Positions 19,501 to 26,527 of a DNA stretch of 64,000 nucleotides are shown one piece after another. Within the stretch, counting starts at the first letter, position 1. Each line of letters opens with the position of its first letter. The notes beneath the pieces were generated by a model. It was not told where the DNA came from. It saw only the letters and a list, made by a program, of their open reading frames with translations, and searched no databases. The translations under genes were made by a program, and so were the position numbers. The stretch is from UBA8529 sp964390565 (lineage in GTDB: Bacteria; Bacteroidota; Bacteroidia; Bacteroidales; Tenuifilaceae), in the NCBI GenBank assembly GCA_964390565.1, contig CAYMII010000004.1, forward strand, positions 62,001 through 126,000, in the 5' to 3' direction.

Positions 19501-20264
19501 ATAGTACCTTTTTTATCCTGATGAATGGATAGAACTATATCATCGGGAAAACCTTGTTCCTTGGTATAGTTGAAAAACGATTTCCCATCGTACCGGCTAA
19601 CCCCACCACCAATTGTTCCAAACCATAGATTCCCAATATTATCTTCCATAATACAATGCACCTGATCGTTGGCAAGACCTTGCGCTGTGGTATAATTTGT
19701 AAAAAATCTCCCGTTATAGCAGCTAACTCCACCTCCTGCTGTGGCAAACCAAAGGTTTCCTTTTTTATCTTGAATAATATTGTATACTATATTACTTGCA
19801 AGCCCTTGTTCGGCTGTAAAATTGGTGAACGATTTCCCATCGTAACGGCTTACTCCACCGCCAGAAGTTCCAAACCATAGATTTCCTAAATTATCTTTAA
19901 ATCCGCAGGTAACCGGATCGAGCGCAAGGCCATTATCGGTATTGTAGGTAGTGAAGAAACCTAGTCCTGCCGCATACTGGTCCGGCATTATAGTTCCATT
20001 CGATAATCGGCTTACTATGGGGAGATTATTGGAATTTGGGGTGGAAAGGTTAATGGCTATTGAGGTAGCATCAATATTTTGAATATATCTACCCCCTTTT
20101 GTAGTTGGAATATTAATTGTTTGAGGTTTTGGGCAAGTGTCGAGAAGAATAACCTTTGGATTTGCTAATGTTTGATTATTGGGTTGCAAATTTGAATTTT
20201 GGGCAAAAAGATTTATTGCGAAACTAATTGATAGAATTGAAAGAATAAATCCAGCAGGTTTCAT
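16572..20264 (-). CDS. Two-component-type propeller protein with Y_Y_Y domain and SpoIIE phosphatase
   Basis: The 1230-aa product has a signal peptide (MKPAGFILSILSISFAINLFA), then twelve tandem repeats of about 42 residues (consensus EDxxGNLWFGTxGGGVSRYDGKSF), a Y_Y_Y-type domain (about 785-880), one membrane helix near 905-925 in YMLCLYAISVIAALYL, a coiled coil, and a C-terminal PP2C/SpoIIE phosphatase (about 980-1228) with SGDFYY and ADCTGHGVPGAFMS metal-binding motifs. The layout suggests a periplasmic sensor that controls a cytoplasmic serine/threonine phosphatase, as in RsbU-type partner switching; no anti-sigma antagonist is adjacent. A TTG 33 bp upstream is rejected because it overlaps the probable -7 box. 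Confidence 0.9.
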   Translation of the reverse strand: MKPAGFILSILSISFAINLFAQNSNLQPNNQTLANPKVILLDTCPKPQTINIPTTKGGRYIQNIDATSIAINLSTPNSNNLPIVSRLSNGTIMPDQYAAGLGFFTTYNTDNGLALDPVTCGFKDNLGNLWFGTSGGGVSRYDGKSFTNFTAEQGLASNIVYNIIQDKKGNLWFATAGGGVSCYNGRFFTNYTTAQGLANDQVHCIMEDNIGNLWFGTIGGGVSRYDGKSFFNYTKEQGFPDDIVLSIHQDKKGTIWFGTGGAGVCNYDGKSFTNITGVNGLTRNIWVIKEDKAGNLWFGTGGGGVTRYDGKNFTTFTTAHGLVYNNVKNITEDSAGSLWFGTFGGGVSCYDGKSFTNFTTAQGLVNDIVYSITEDNSGNFWFGTYGGGVSRYDGKSFTNFTTLQGLNNSNVKSILEDKTGNLWFSTEGGGVSRYDGKSFTNFTMQQGLSQNNVWSIEEDNNGNLWLGTDLGGLNRFDGKSFTTYTDKQGLVNNNLNCIKKDKSGNLWFGYDGGGASRYDGKSLANFTDVPGLDANSVWSILEDKKGNIWFGTDGGGIFRYDGKYFTNFTTEQGLASNSIWSITEDSMGNLWLGTEGGGICRYDGKSFMNFTTKDGLADNVITQVVTYKDYIVLGSNVGIAVLTSFRPKLMVNGPKADGELSVLPQNRLSNDELQNFAPVFKVYNTATGYPVKDVNVGYNAMYLDSKGILWTATGSDKTALVRIDLNSIRESKKMPIVILQNLKVNNENISWYNLKSFKPNKSNSHDSLTIIQDSLAIINEERLSFGKILDKDARDKMYNKFGEIGFDSITSFYPLPVNLTLPYNHNNITIEFAAIEPARPHLVKYQFMLEGYDEDWSPITSSTSASFGNIYEGTYTFKLKACSPDGIWSEPIVYTFKVLPPWYRSWYMLCLYAISVIAALYLTYRWRVAHLHRENEVLEEKITLRTEQLKQANEELQAMNEEINTQMNVIEKKNINITSSIQYAQIIQKAVFPSLEKLEAYFEQYFILFRPKDIVSGDFYYAKQKGKNLIIAAADCTGHGVPGAFMSVLGISHLNEIISKGVLTKPSEILNELRTRIKKSLHQEGQKGQTQDGMDIALCIIDIEKTVIQYAGAHCPLYLIRKNDNEFELVEFKADLMPIGVHPKDYKSFTNYDIQLQKGDTIYLFSDGYVSQTGGTKFETFKRTRFQEILLKIQGKSLEEQKIMLEQHLINWQGNYDQVDDILVIGMKYS
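18390..19910 (-). repeat. Twelve tandem 126-bp coding repeats (propeller blades)
   Basis: Twelve consecutive units of about 42 codons encode near-identical blades; the motif GGGVSRYDGKSFTNFT or a close variant recurs every 126 bp. Identity between neighbours is high at DNA level too, for example the repeated tttcccatcgta and ccatcgtaacgg stretches on the plus strand. They lie inside the propeller/SpoIIE gene. Confidence 0.9.
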
Positions 20265-20294
20265 AGATTCATTTGAATTAAAAAGCAACCGGTT

Positions 20295-20302
20295 CAAAGA
20301 TA
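20295..20302 (-). promoter_or_regulatory. Candidate -7 element for the propeller/SpoIIE gene
   Basis: On the minus strand this reads TATCTTTG, a perfect TAnnTTTG, 31 bp before the ATG at 20264. It supports that ATG over the TTG at 20297. Confidence 0.5.
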
Positions 20303-20409
20303 AAATTTTTCTGATTTGCTTAGAATTTCTAATGTAGAAATATTATAACTACAAACAGTGGATGTGAGGGAGAGGAGTTATAGTTGCGGCATCTTAAAGT
20401 ACAAAATAA

Positions 20410-20436
20410 AAAAGCGTAGCCTGATGACTACGCTTA
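20410..20436 (-). terminator. Intrinsic terminator for the small basic protein gene
   Basis: AAGCGTAG and CTACGCTT form an 8-bp stem; read on the minus strand it is followed by TTTTTTATTTT. It lies 39 bp past the stop of the 35-aa gene at 20475. Its stem sequence nearly matches the terminator at 32224. Confidence 0.75.
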
Positions 20437-20474
20437 GTATTTTAAGGCAAACTTAAAGCCTTTTTAAAAGGGGA

Positions 20475-20582
20475 CTATTTTTTTTCGTTACGTTTAGCAG
20501 CTTTAGCGGCTCTTTTTTCCTTCAAACTCTTAGTAGGTTCTTTTTTTGACATTTTCTCCTTATTAGTTTTTTCCTTTGACAT
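20475..20582 (-). CDS. Very small basic protein (35 aa), paralogue of 30707-30829
   Basis: The ORF encodes 35 residues with start ATG and stop TAG and has its own downstream terminator. It opens MSKEKTNKEKMSKKEPTK and ends SLKERRAAKAAKRNEKK. The tail matches the 40-aa ORF at 30707 (NLKEKRAAKAAKRDDKNK), and both share the MSKEK opening, so selection at protein level is likely. It is extremely basic and probably helical and RNA- or DNA-binding, which is inference. It lies downstream of the M48 protease gene on the same strand (116 bp gap). I have the impression that similar short KEKRAAKAAK proteins exist in other Bacteroidota but cannot verify it. Confidence 0.7.
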   Translation of the reverse strand: MSKEKTNKEKMSKKEPTKSLKEKRAAKAAKRNEKK

Positions 20583-20698
20583 AGCTGTAAGTTTTTAGGG
20601 TTAATACTTTTTCAAAAATACGTTATTTTTCAATTTGTTTGTACTATAATCTTTCGTTATCAACGTTAAAATTTGTTAGCCAGTATTGACTCGCTTTA

Positions 20699-21628
20699 CT
20701 AAAACCCATTAAGAATTTCGATCCTTTTCTCAATGGGAGGATGAGTTGCAAAAATCGAGAACAGTGAATTTGAAATGCTATTTTTCTCTTTCTCTTGGGG
20801 ATTATCAATAAAAAGTTGTGCTACATCTTTGCGTTCTACTGCTTCAATACGTGAATCCCTAGATACCTTTTGTAATGCAGAAGCCAGAGCCCATGGTTTC
20901 TTTGTCAATTCAGATGCACCTGCATCGGCCATATATTCTCTGCTTCTTGAAATAGCGAACCGAAAAATGCTCGATAGTAAATAACCTACTGCAACCAAAA
21001 GTATTGCAATAAGAATTACTTTTCCATCCTTTTTACCCTTTCCGCTAAAACGGATTGAGCGTAAGAGCATTTCAGTTAGAAAGGCAAATATACCAACAAA
21101 AATAATTGAAACGATTAGTAGCCTTACATCCTTGTTTCTGATATGGGTTAGCTCGTGGGCAATCACCGCTTCAAGTTCCTCATCGTTGAGTTTATTAATA
21201 ATTCCTCTTGATAATGAAACCGTATAGGAGTTGGAATCTATTCCGCTGGCAAATGCGTTGAGCGAGTCGTCTTCAATCAGATTAATCTTGGGCATTTGCA
21301 TCCCGCTAGCTATACATAAATTCTCCACAAGATTATATACTCTTTTATTCTCGGTTCGTTCCAACGGTTTTGAGCCAGTGGCGCTTTTTATCATCGAGGA
21401 GTGAGAAAAATAGGCGATGATAAACCAAAGGATTACACCTGCTGCTACCCAAGGAATATATTGAATGAAGTATTGATTAACGATATCGATTCGTTGCTCG
21501 GGCTCTTCGTTGATAAAGAATAGAAAGAGCCATACAAGCGAAAAGATTAAGGATGGGAATAGCACTAGCAATATCAACGATTTGATATTGTTTTTCCATA
21601 TCTGTGTTTGAAGCCCTACGTATTCCAT
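20699..21628 (-). CDS. M48 family zinc metalloprotease, HtpX-like
   Basis: The 309-aa membrane protein has helices near residues 16-38, 52-70, 170-190 and 200-220. VIAHELTHIRNKD near residue 158 is the HExxH zinc site, and the third ligand Glu is plausibly in SREYMADAGA near 228. This is the HtpX layout: two N-terminal helices, zinc domain, two more helices, soluble end. HtpX-type proteases degrade damaged inner-membrane proteins. It begins 6 bp after the stop of lemA on the same strand; the LemA/M48 pair recurs in many Bacteroidota and suggests joint membrane quality control. Confidence 0.9.
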   Translation of the reverse strand: MEYVGLQTQIWKNNIKSLILLVLFPSLIFSLVWLFLFFINEEPEQRIDIVNQYFIQYIPWVAAGVILWFIIAYFSHSSMIKSATGSKPLERTENKRVYNLVENLCIASGMQMPKINLIEDDSLNAFASGIDSNSYTVSLSRGIINKLNDEELEAVIAHELTHIRNKDVRLLIVSIIFVGIFAFLTEMLLRSIRFSGKGKKDGKVILIAILLVAVGYLLSSIFRFAISRSREYMADAGASELTKKPWALASALQKVSRDSRIEAVERKDVAQLFIDNPQEKEKNSISNSLFSIFATHPPIEKRIEILNGF

Positions 21629-21634
21629 TACAAC

Positions 21635-22192
21635 CTAGAAATTGAGTTTTGGTGCTTCCTCGGCTTTAGCTCGCTGCTCGGTTCCCAATTCAAACATTGG
21701 CTCTTTTTTAAAGTTAAATAGATCGGCCAAAACGTTTGAAGGGAATGTTTGAACCGCATTATTAAGCTCTTTAGTGGCTGAGTTGAAAAATCTACGTGCT
21801 GCAGCTAGCTTATTTTCAACATCGGATATCTCTTCCTGAAGATGTTTAAAATTTTGGTTCGCTTTTAAATCGGGATAGGCTTCAACAGCAACTTTAAGAC
21901 CCTGAAGTGCACCCGATAGCTGTGCATCAGCAGCTATTTTATCGTTAATGGTTGAGGCTTGAATAGCATTAGCCCTAGCATTTGTAACATCAGTTAGGAC
22001 AGTGCTCTCGTGTTTCATATACGCTTTAACAGCTTCAACTAGCTGAGGAATAAGATCCAGCCTTTGTTTTAGCTGAACATCAATATCAGCAAAAGCATTT
22101 TCGCGGTTGTTTCTAAGTACAACAAGCCTGTTGTATAGATTGATAGCGATTAATCCAAGTATAACAAGGATGACAATAACTATTAGGAACAT
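21635..22192 (-). CDS. lemA: LemA family protein
   Basis: The 185-aa protein has one N-terminal membrane helix (residues 1-20) and the LemA core: YNRLVVLRNNRENAFADIDV, LKQRLDLIPQLVEAVKAYMKHE, and ISDVENKLAAARRFFNSAT. LemA proteins are membrane-anchored helical bundles of uncertain function, often paired with M48 proteases or TPM-domain proteins. It is the first gene of a likely operon with the M48 protease (6 bp gap). Confidence 0.9.
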   Translation of the reverse strand: MFLIVIVILVILGLIAINLYNRLVVLRNNRENAFADIDVQLKQRLDLIPQLVEAVKAYMKHESTVLTDVTNARANAIQASTINDKIAADAQLSGALQGLKVAVEAYPDLKANQNFKHLQEEISDVENKLAAARRFFNSATKELNNAVQTFPSNVLADLFNFKKEPMFELGTEQRAKAEEAPKLNF

Positions 22193-22455
22193 AATTTTAT
22201 TTTTTTGGTTTAGACTGCTAATTTATGATTTAATTGTTTCGATTGGTTGCAAATAGGCTATTATAAAATGTTAATAATGGTAAAAAAAATATTAGGTAAT
22301 AGAAAAGTATAGTTTCTTGTTATAAGATGAATGGGTATGCCAATTTTATTTTTTAAAAATCAACCATTTCATCACCTTTTTTGTTTCTATTCTTTTTACT
22401 TCGATTTTGTATGTATTATTGCAGAATAAATTTTAAAACAAATAATCAATATAAC

Positions 22456-23133
22456 ATGAAACAAGGACTTATTATTCTAATGGCTATCCTAGCTTTATCT
22501 TGTGGACACAAGAAGGCAGATAAAACAATTTTAAGTAAAGAGGTAGGTGTTGAGGAAGTACTTCAATCATCGGGGTATACTTACATTAAATTTACTGAGA
22601 ATGACTCTTTGAAGTGGTTGGCAACTACATCTATTGATGCTAAAGTAGGAGAGAAGTACTACTACGAAAAAAGTATGAAAATGAATAATTTTCATAGCAA
22701 AGAGTTAAATAGGGATTTCGAATCCATTTTGTTTGTTGATAAGTTAACTACTGAACCGGTTGTGTTAGATCCCCAAAAAACTAGCGGACCAGGATCGGCA
22801 AAGGCCAAAGCTGAAAAGGTGCTTGGAATGATTGAAAAAACAAGTGATGAACTTACCATTGCAAATCTATTCTCGAATAAAGAATCCTATGCCAATAAAT
22901 CAATTGTTATAAAAGGAAAGGTAGTTAAATACAATGCTGGGATCATGAATAAAAACTGGTTGCATATCCAGGACGGAACAGATTCTAATGGAAACTATGA
23001 TTTAACAGTTACCACCCTTGCTGAGTTTAAAATTGGCGATATTGTTACCCTCGAAGGTAAAATCGCATTAGATAAAGATTTTGGTTATGGATATGTTTAT
23101 GATGTGCTATTGGAAGATGCAGTAGCTAAGTAG
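22456..23133 (+). CDS. Lipoprotein with OB-fold (tRNA_anti-like) domain
   Basis: From this ATG the product is 225 aa with a short lipoprotein signal (LAILALSCGH). The N-terminal half (25-105) is unassigned. The C-terminal half (about 130-222) is OB-fold-like: TIANLFSNKESYANKSIVIK, GKVVKYNAGIMNKNWLHIQD and GDIVTLEGKIALDKDFGYGY follow the pattern of small periplasmic OB-fold proteins. It is probably anchored in a membrane facing the periplasm, ligand unknown. An in-frame start 75 bp upstream is rejected because it would put a second hydrophobic stretch before the signal. A strong terminator follows. Confidence 0.78.
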   Translation: MKQGLIILMAILALSCGHKKADKTILSKEVGVEEVLQSSGYTYIKFTENDSLKWLATTSIDAKVGEKYYYEKSMKMNNFHSKELNRDFESILFVDKLTTEPVVLDPQKTSGPGSAKAKAEKVLGMIEKTSDELTIANLFSNKESYANKSIVIKGKVVKYNAGIMNKNWLHIQDGTDSNGNYDLTVTTLAEFKIGDIVTLEGKIALDKDFGYGYVYDVLLEDAVAK

Positions 23134-23154
23134 CATTAAAATAAATTTAAATAT

Positions 23155-23186
23155 AAAAGGCTCAGGGATTCTCTGAGCCTTTTATA
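23155..23186. terminator. Intrinsic terminator
   Basis: AAAAGGCTCAG and CTGAGCCTTTT form an 11-bp stem with a short loop, 22 bp after the OB-fold lipoprotein stop. A-rich and T-rich flanks on both sides allow use by the convergent gene ending at 23251. Confidence 0.8.
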
Positions 23187-23250
23187 TTGATTTAAGGCAT
23201 ATGTAATTCATTTGGATACACCCTATAAATTGGTTGTAATTCGTGTTCGT

Positions 23251-23721
23251 TTAAACTGTTGTTTTTGCTTTCCTAATCGAGTAAATAAGCCCAATTAAAG
23301 GTGCTAGGAATATTATAAGCCCTATTAAAAGCATAAAAATATGCTCGCCTTTAATCCCCGGATCAAGAATTGCCTCATCAAACTTTGTAGGGTTATAGTA
23401 TACTTTAACTTTAGCATCAACCGGGTATTTATTGGCAACCTTTTCGGCATCCTCCTTCTTTTTGTATTGTGCCATATCCTTTAATCGAATCCTCTCCGAC
23501 GAATATGCATTGGTATCAACATCATAGGTGTATACTATTTTTGGGACATACCTTGAGGAGTGGATCACCTCCGAGGAGTAGATTGTTCCCTGGGTAGTTG
23601 GCCATTTTTTTGCATTATAAGCATTTAGTGAATTATTTGCAGCAAAAAGTGTTAAGAGCAACCCCGCCATGCTTGCAAGGATTATAATTATTTTCCCTGA
23701 TGTTGAAATTGGTTTTTCCAT
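23251..23721 (-). CDS. DUF3592 membrane protein
   Basis: The 156-aa protein has an N-terminal helix (about 10-29) and a C-terminal helix (about 127-148) flanking a beta-type soluble domain with WPTTQGTIYSSEV, YVPKIVYTYDVDTNAYSSERIRL and KVKVYYNPTKFDEAIL. This is the DUF3592 pattern. The function of the domain is unknown; the soluble part is predicted extracytoplasmic. Single-gene unit. Confidence 0.8.
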   Translation of the reverse strand: MEKPISTSGKIIIILASMAGLLLTLFAANNSLNAYNAKKWPTTQGTIYSSEVIHSSRYVPKIVYTYDVDTNAYSSERIRLKDMAQYKKKEDAEKVANKYPVDAKVKVYYNPTKFDEAILDPGIKGEHIFMLLIGLIIFLAPLIGLIYSIRKAKTTV

Positions 23722-23851
23722 ATTGTAAAATTTTGCATTGTTTATTTATCGAGCAATGAGCAATGTATTTGTAACCCAAGTTATAATTTTATGATTAACC
23801 TGACAAATATTTGATAATTAATACACATTGAACCTCACTAAGCTATGTAAT

Positions 23852-24988
23852 CTACCCCTTATTCTTCCATAAAACCAGTATTAACAAGCCCAAAGCAATA
23901 AACCCCGATAGGATAAAAGCCCAGTTATTAACTAATCTAGATTTGGCAATAAGCTGATGATCTTTTGCAAAGAAATAATTCTCATTAATGTTCCAGAAGG
24001 TTTGGTTTCCCGAAATGCTATCTGCATTTGTCTGAAGTAATTTTCCTGGCATTACTGTAGAGCACTTAATTTTATCGTTACGACTGTTTAACATTTTATT
24101 GATCTTCTTGCTCAACTCTTCGTAAACTATTGGGTTTAACTTTTCAAGCGATCTCCCAGTTATATTTAACATGCTATCGATTCTATTAAAAGGGTATTTA
24201 TCTGAATTTGAAAAAAGTTTTTCCAAATATTTTTTCTCGATTTCATGCTTCATTACAGCATCCTTTTGACCTATGATATATTCGTATATTTCTTTTGAAA
24301 TAGGTTTATACTCTCTGGCTACTAAATCTACATATTCTGCAGCAAGATTAATGGTCATAAATTTTAAATAGGCCAAAGTCTTTTGTGATTCAAGTTCTTT
24401 TGCTCTTAAACTATCTGAACGACTGAGTACAGGAATCTGTTTTAGGTCCTTAAGATGGACTAAACTATCGTGTTCCCGGCTGTAGGTGAAATTATCGTCG
24501 TAAATGTATGACAGATCCGCTTCACTCATAAAATTTTCAATTGGAAATTGATTAAAGGGCATATATTTCTTATATACCTCGGTATAGGTAACATAAGTAT
24601 AGAACCAACGAAATTGTTTTTTAAAAGCAATATCTACCTTGACTTCTTTTGAAGTATCGCTACTTACTTTTAAATAACTATTCAACTCTTCAATATTCTT
24701 AAAATGTCGAGTGGCGATATATTCAAACTTCTTAATCGGTTTAGAGTCTTTGTCAAGTTCCTGGTACCCACGAGAAACAATAGTCCAAGAGGTATCTCCA
24801 GGGAGAGGAACCCTTATATGACCCTTAAAAACCGAAGTTGAATCACTTGCTTTTACACTTATTGTTCTATCTAATGAACCATCTGCATTAACCCGCGTGG
24901 TTATTTCGTAGAAATCGATACAGCTATTAATTGTGAATAGAATTATAATTGCTAAAACCTTTATTAGGATTGGATTTGACTTTTTCAT
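23852..24988 (-). CDS. Hypothetical lipoprotein in an ECF sigma operon
   Basis: The family is not recognised. The 378-aa protein has an export signal ending in FTINSCIDFYE, consistent with a lipidated Cys at about residue 22, a long mixed soluble domain rich in Lys/Tyr/Ser, and a C-terminal membrane helix (about 353-372, WAFILSGFIALGLLILVL) with a short basic tail. It is the third gene of a sigma/anti-sigma operon (11 bp after the anti-sigma stop), so it may be the regulon's envelope effector or its sensor; that is inference from context. Confidence 0.72.
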   Translation of the reverse strand: MKKSNPILIKVLAIIILFTINSCIDFYEITTRVNADGSLDRTISVKASDSTSVFKGHIRVPLPGDTSWTIVSRGYQELDKDSKPIKKFEYIATRHFKNIEELNSYLKVSSDTSKEVKVDIAFKKQFRWFYTYVTYTEVYKKYMPFNQFPIENFMSEADLSYIYDDNFTYSREHDSLVHLKDLKQIPVLSRSDSLRAKELESQKTLAYLKFMTINLAAEYVDLVAREYKPISKEIYEYIIGQKDAVMKHEIEKKYLEKLFSNSDKYPFNRIDSMLNITGRSLEKLNPIVYEELSKKINKMLNSRNDKIKCSTVMPGKLLQTNADSISGNQTFWNINENYFFAKDHQLIAKSRLVNNWAFILSGFIALGLLILVLWKNKG

Positions 24989-24999
24989 CGTAGTATGTT

Positions 25000-25662
25000 T
25001 TAATGATTCTCATTAATGGTTGAATTGAGAATTTCAATCACCATCTTTTTTTTCATCTCTAAATCGGCGTTATTGAATTCAGAATTAGATCTTAGGCAAA
25101 CTGTAGATGCAAATCCCCTATAACTTCGTAGAGGGTACTGCTGCGAGAGTTTAACCAACAAGTTGAGGTAGCGCGAATCGGCGACTAGCTGGTCTTTTAT
25201 AAAATTTTCAGAAAAATTGAGACATTCATTATAACTATTTAACAAAGGCTTATTTGCGTTTTTTCTTTCGTACGTTCGCCTGAGCGATGATTCCATTTGG
25301 CTCACAAATATGCTCTGCTGTACATAAAACCCAACCATAATAAAAAGCAGAATACTAGCGGCAACCCTCAAGTAAAAAGGTTTGATTTTAAACTTATTGC
25401 TCTTATCACTTAGGGTTGAATTTGCATTCAATCCACTTATCAATTCTACTATAGAATAGGTTAAAGCGGTGGGATTATCAAGCCTAGGCTGAGTCTCTCT
25501 TAAGGTTTGTATTAGGTTGTTGTAAACTTCCATCTCCTTTACCTTTTCCATGCACTTTTTGCATACTGCAGTATGTTGTGCAATTTCATTCCTTTCCTTG
25601 ATACCGAGATCATCAAGATTCGAAAGGGTGATTAGCTTTTCAATTCTATCGCACGATTTCAT
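25000..25662 (-). CDS. Putative zinc-finger anti-sigma factor, membrane anchored
   Basis: The 220-aa product carries HTAVCKKCMEKV near residue 28, matching the Hx3Cx2C zinc-binding anti-sigma (ZAS) motif, and a single membrane helix near 98-115 (VAASILLFIMVGFYV), then a periplasmic C-terminal domain. By context and motif it should sequester the ECF sigma factor encoded just upstream. Start choice: this ATG is preceded by GGAGGA at ideal spacing, whereas the in-frame TTG 18 bp upstream is not. The start lies inside the end of the sigma gene (17-bp overlap), implying translational coupling. Confidence 0.8.
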   Translation of the reverse strand: MKSCDRIEKLITLSNLDDLGIKERNEIAQHTAVCKKCMEKVKEMEVYNNLIQTLRETQPRLDNPTALTYSIVELISGLNANSTLSDKSNKFKIKPFYLRVAASILLFIMVGFYVQQSIFVSQMESSLRRTYERKNANKPLLNSYNECLNFSENFIKDQLVADSRYLNLLVKLSQQYPLRSYRGFASTVCLRSNSEFNNADLEMKKKMVIEILNSTINENH

Positions 25663-26224
25663 GGCTCCTCCATTCTTCAAGTTTCACAAACTTTTCCTTA
25701 ATGCTTTTTCGGGCATAGTAGAGATTTGATTTTACTTGCCCTTTGGGCATGTTAAGCACTTCGCTAGCCTCATCGAGGCTAAGACCTTGCAGATCGTTCA
25801 GAATAAAGATGATTCGCTGCTTTTCTGGTAATCCTTTCGATAGCTGCCGAATCTGTTTGGCCAGTTCTCTATTTCCAATCGAATTCTCAGTGCTACTCGA
25901 TTCGTTTTCATTTTCAAAGTAAACCTCTGAACGCTTTTTCACCTCCTTCAACCTGTCGATGCAAGTGTTAACCACAATCCGGTACATCCAAGTGGTGAAA
26001 AGGTATTTACTATTATAGCTACCTAAATTTCTCCATACTTTAATGAACGAATCCTGAACAGCATCTTTAGCATCCTCGTCGTTAAGTAGTATCCTAAATG
26101 CCAACGTGTACGCGTACATTTGCAGTTTCTCTACTAGCTCTCTAAAGGCGTGAACATCGCCTCTAATACAACTTTCGATTAGCTCTGCTTTGGGTTGCGG
26201 TATTTTGGATACTCCTTCCAACAT
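25646..26224 (-). CDS. ECF-type RNA polymerase sigma factor
   Basis: The 192-aa protein has sigma-70 region 2 (about residues 22-92, with AFRILLNDEDAKDAVQDSFIKVW and TTWMYRIVVNTCIDRL) and region 4 (about 125-180, with LPEKQRIIFILNDLQGLSLDEASEVL and PKGQVKSNLYYARKSIKEKF). There is no region 3, so it is an ECF sigma factor. It heads a three-gene operon with the anti-sigma and a lipoprotein. The divergent upstream region holds a 16-bp direct repeat with 21-bp spacing that may belong to its control. Confidence 0.92.
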   Translation of the reverse strand: MLEGVSKIPQPKAELIESCIRGDVHAFRELVEKLQMYAYTLAFRILLNDEDAKDAVQDSFIKVWRNLGSYNSKYLFTTWMYRIVVNTCIDRLKEVKKRSEVYFENENESSSTENSIGNRELAKQIRQLSKGLPEKQRIIFILNDLQGLSLDEASEVLNMPKGQVKSNLYYARKSIKEKFVKLEEWRSHEIVR

Positions 26225-26527
26225 TCAATGTCCAATTTTCTGATTTATTTACCTATGATACTGGCAATTTACAAAACGGTCAAATAGGAGGAATAGTTTT
26301 TTATTCATATTATTTGATAAACTATTTCTGAATTGCATTCTAACAGGTGTTCGGTTTTGATATTTTAATGTTCGTTTTTGATATAATTCAACTGTAAATA
26401 TTAAGTGTTCATATTCAGCATATTGTTGATTTTAAGAGTTAAGTAGTTTGTGGCATTAAGGTTGATAAAGAGAGAGATATATCAAAAACAGTATTTAAAA
26501 ATTTATAAAAAAGTTAATTTAAAAGCC
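26225..26527. promoter_or_regulatory. Divergent regulatory region with spaced direct repeats
   Basis: This roughly 300-bp region separates the ECF sigma operon from the PQQ-propeller gene. It holds two near-identical 16-mers, TGTTCGGTTTTGATAT at 26348 and TGTTCGTTTTTGATAT at 26369, spaced 21 bp apart, and a weaker TGTTCATATTCAG at 26406. A two-turn spacing on one DNA face suggests a dimeric or tandem DNA-binding protein. No perfect TAnnTTTG was found. The rest is AT-rich without ORFs. Confidence 0.45.

Noticed and set aside
18883..19880. Several plus-strand ORFs opposite the propeller gene
   Set aside because: They are antisense shadows of the 126-bp repeats, repeating the same pseudo-protein.
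18390..19910. Regular spacing suggestive of a CRISPR array
   Set aside because: Units are 126 bp, in one open frame and encode propeller blades; there are no short repeats with unique spacers.
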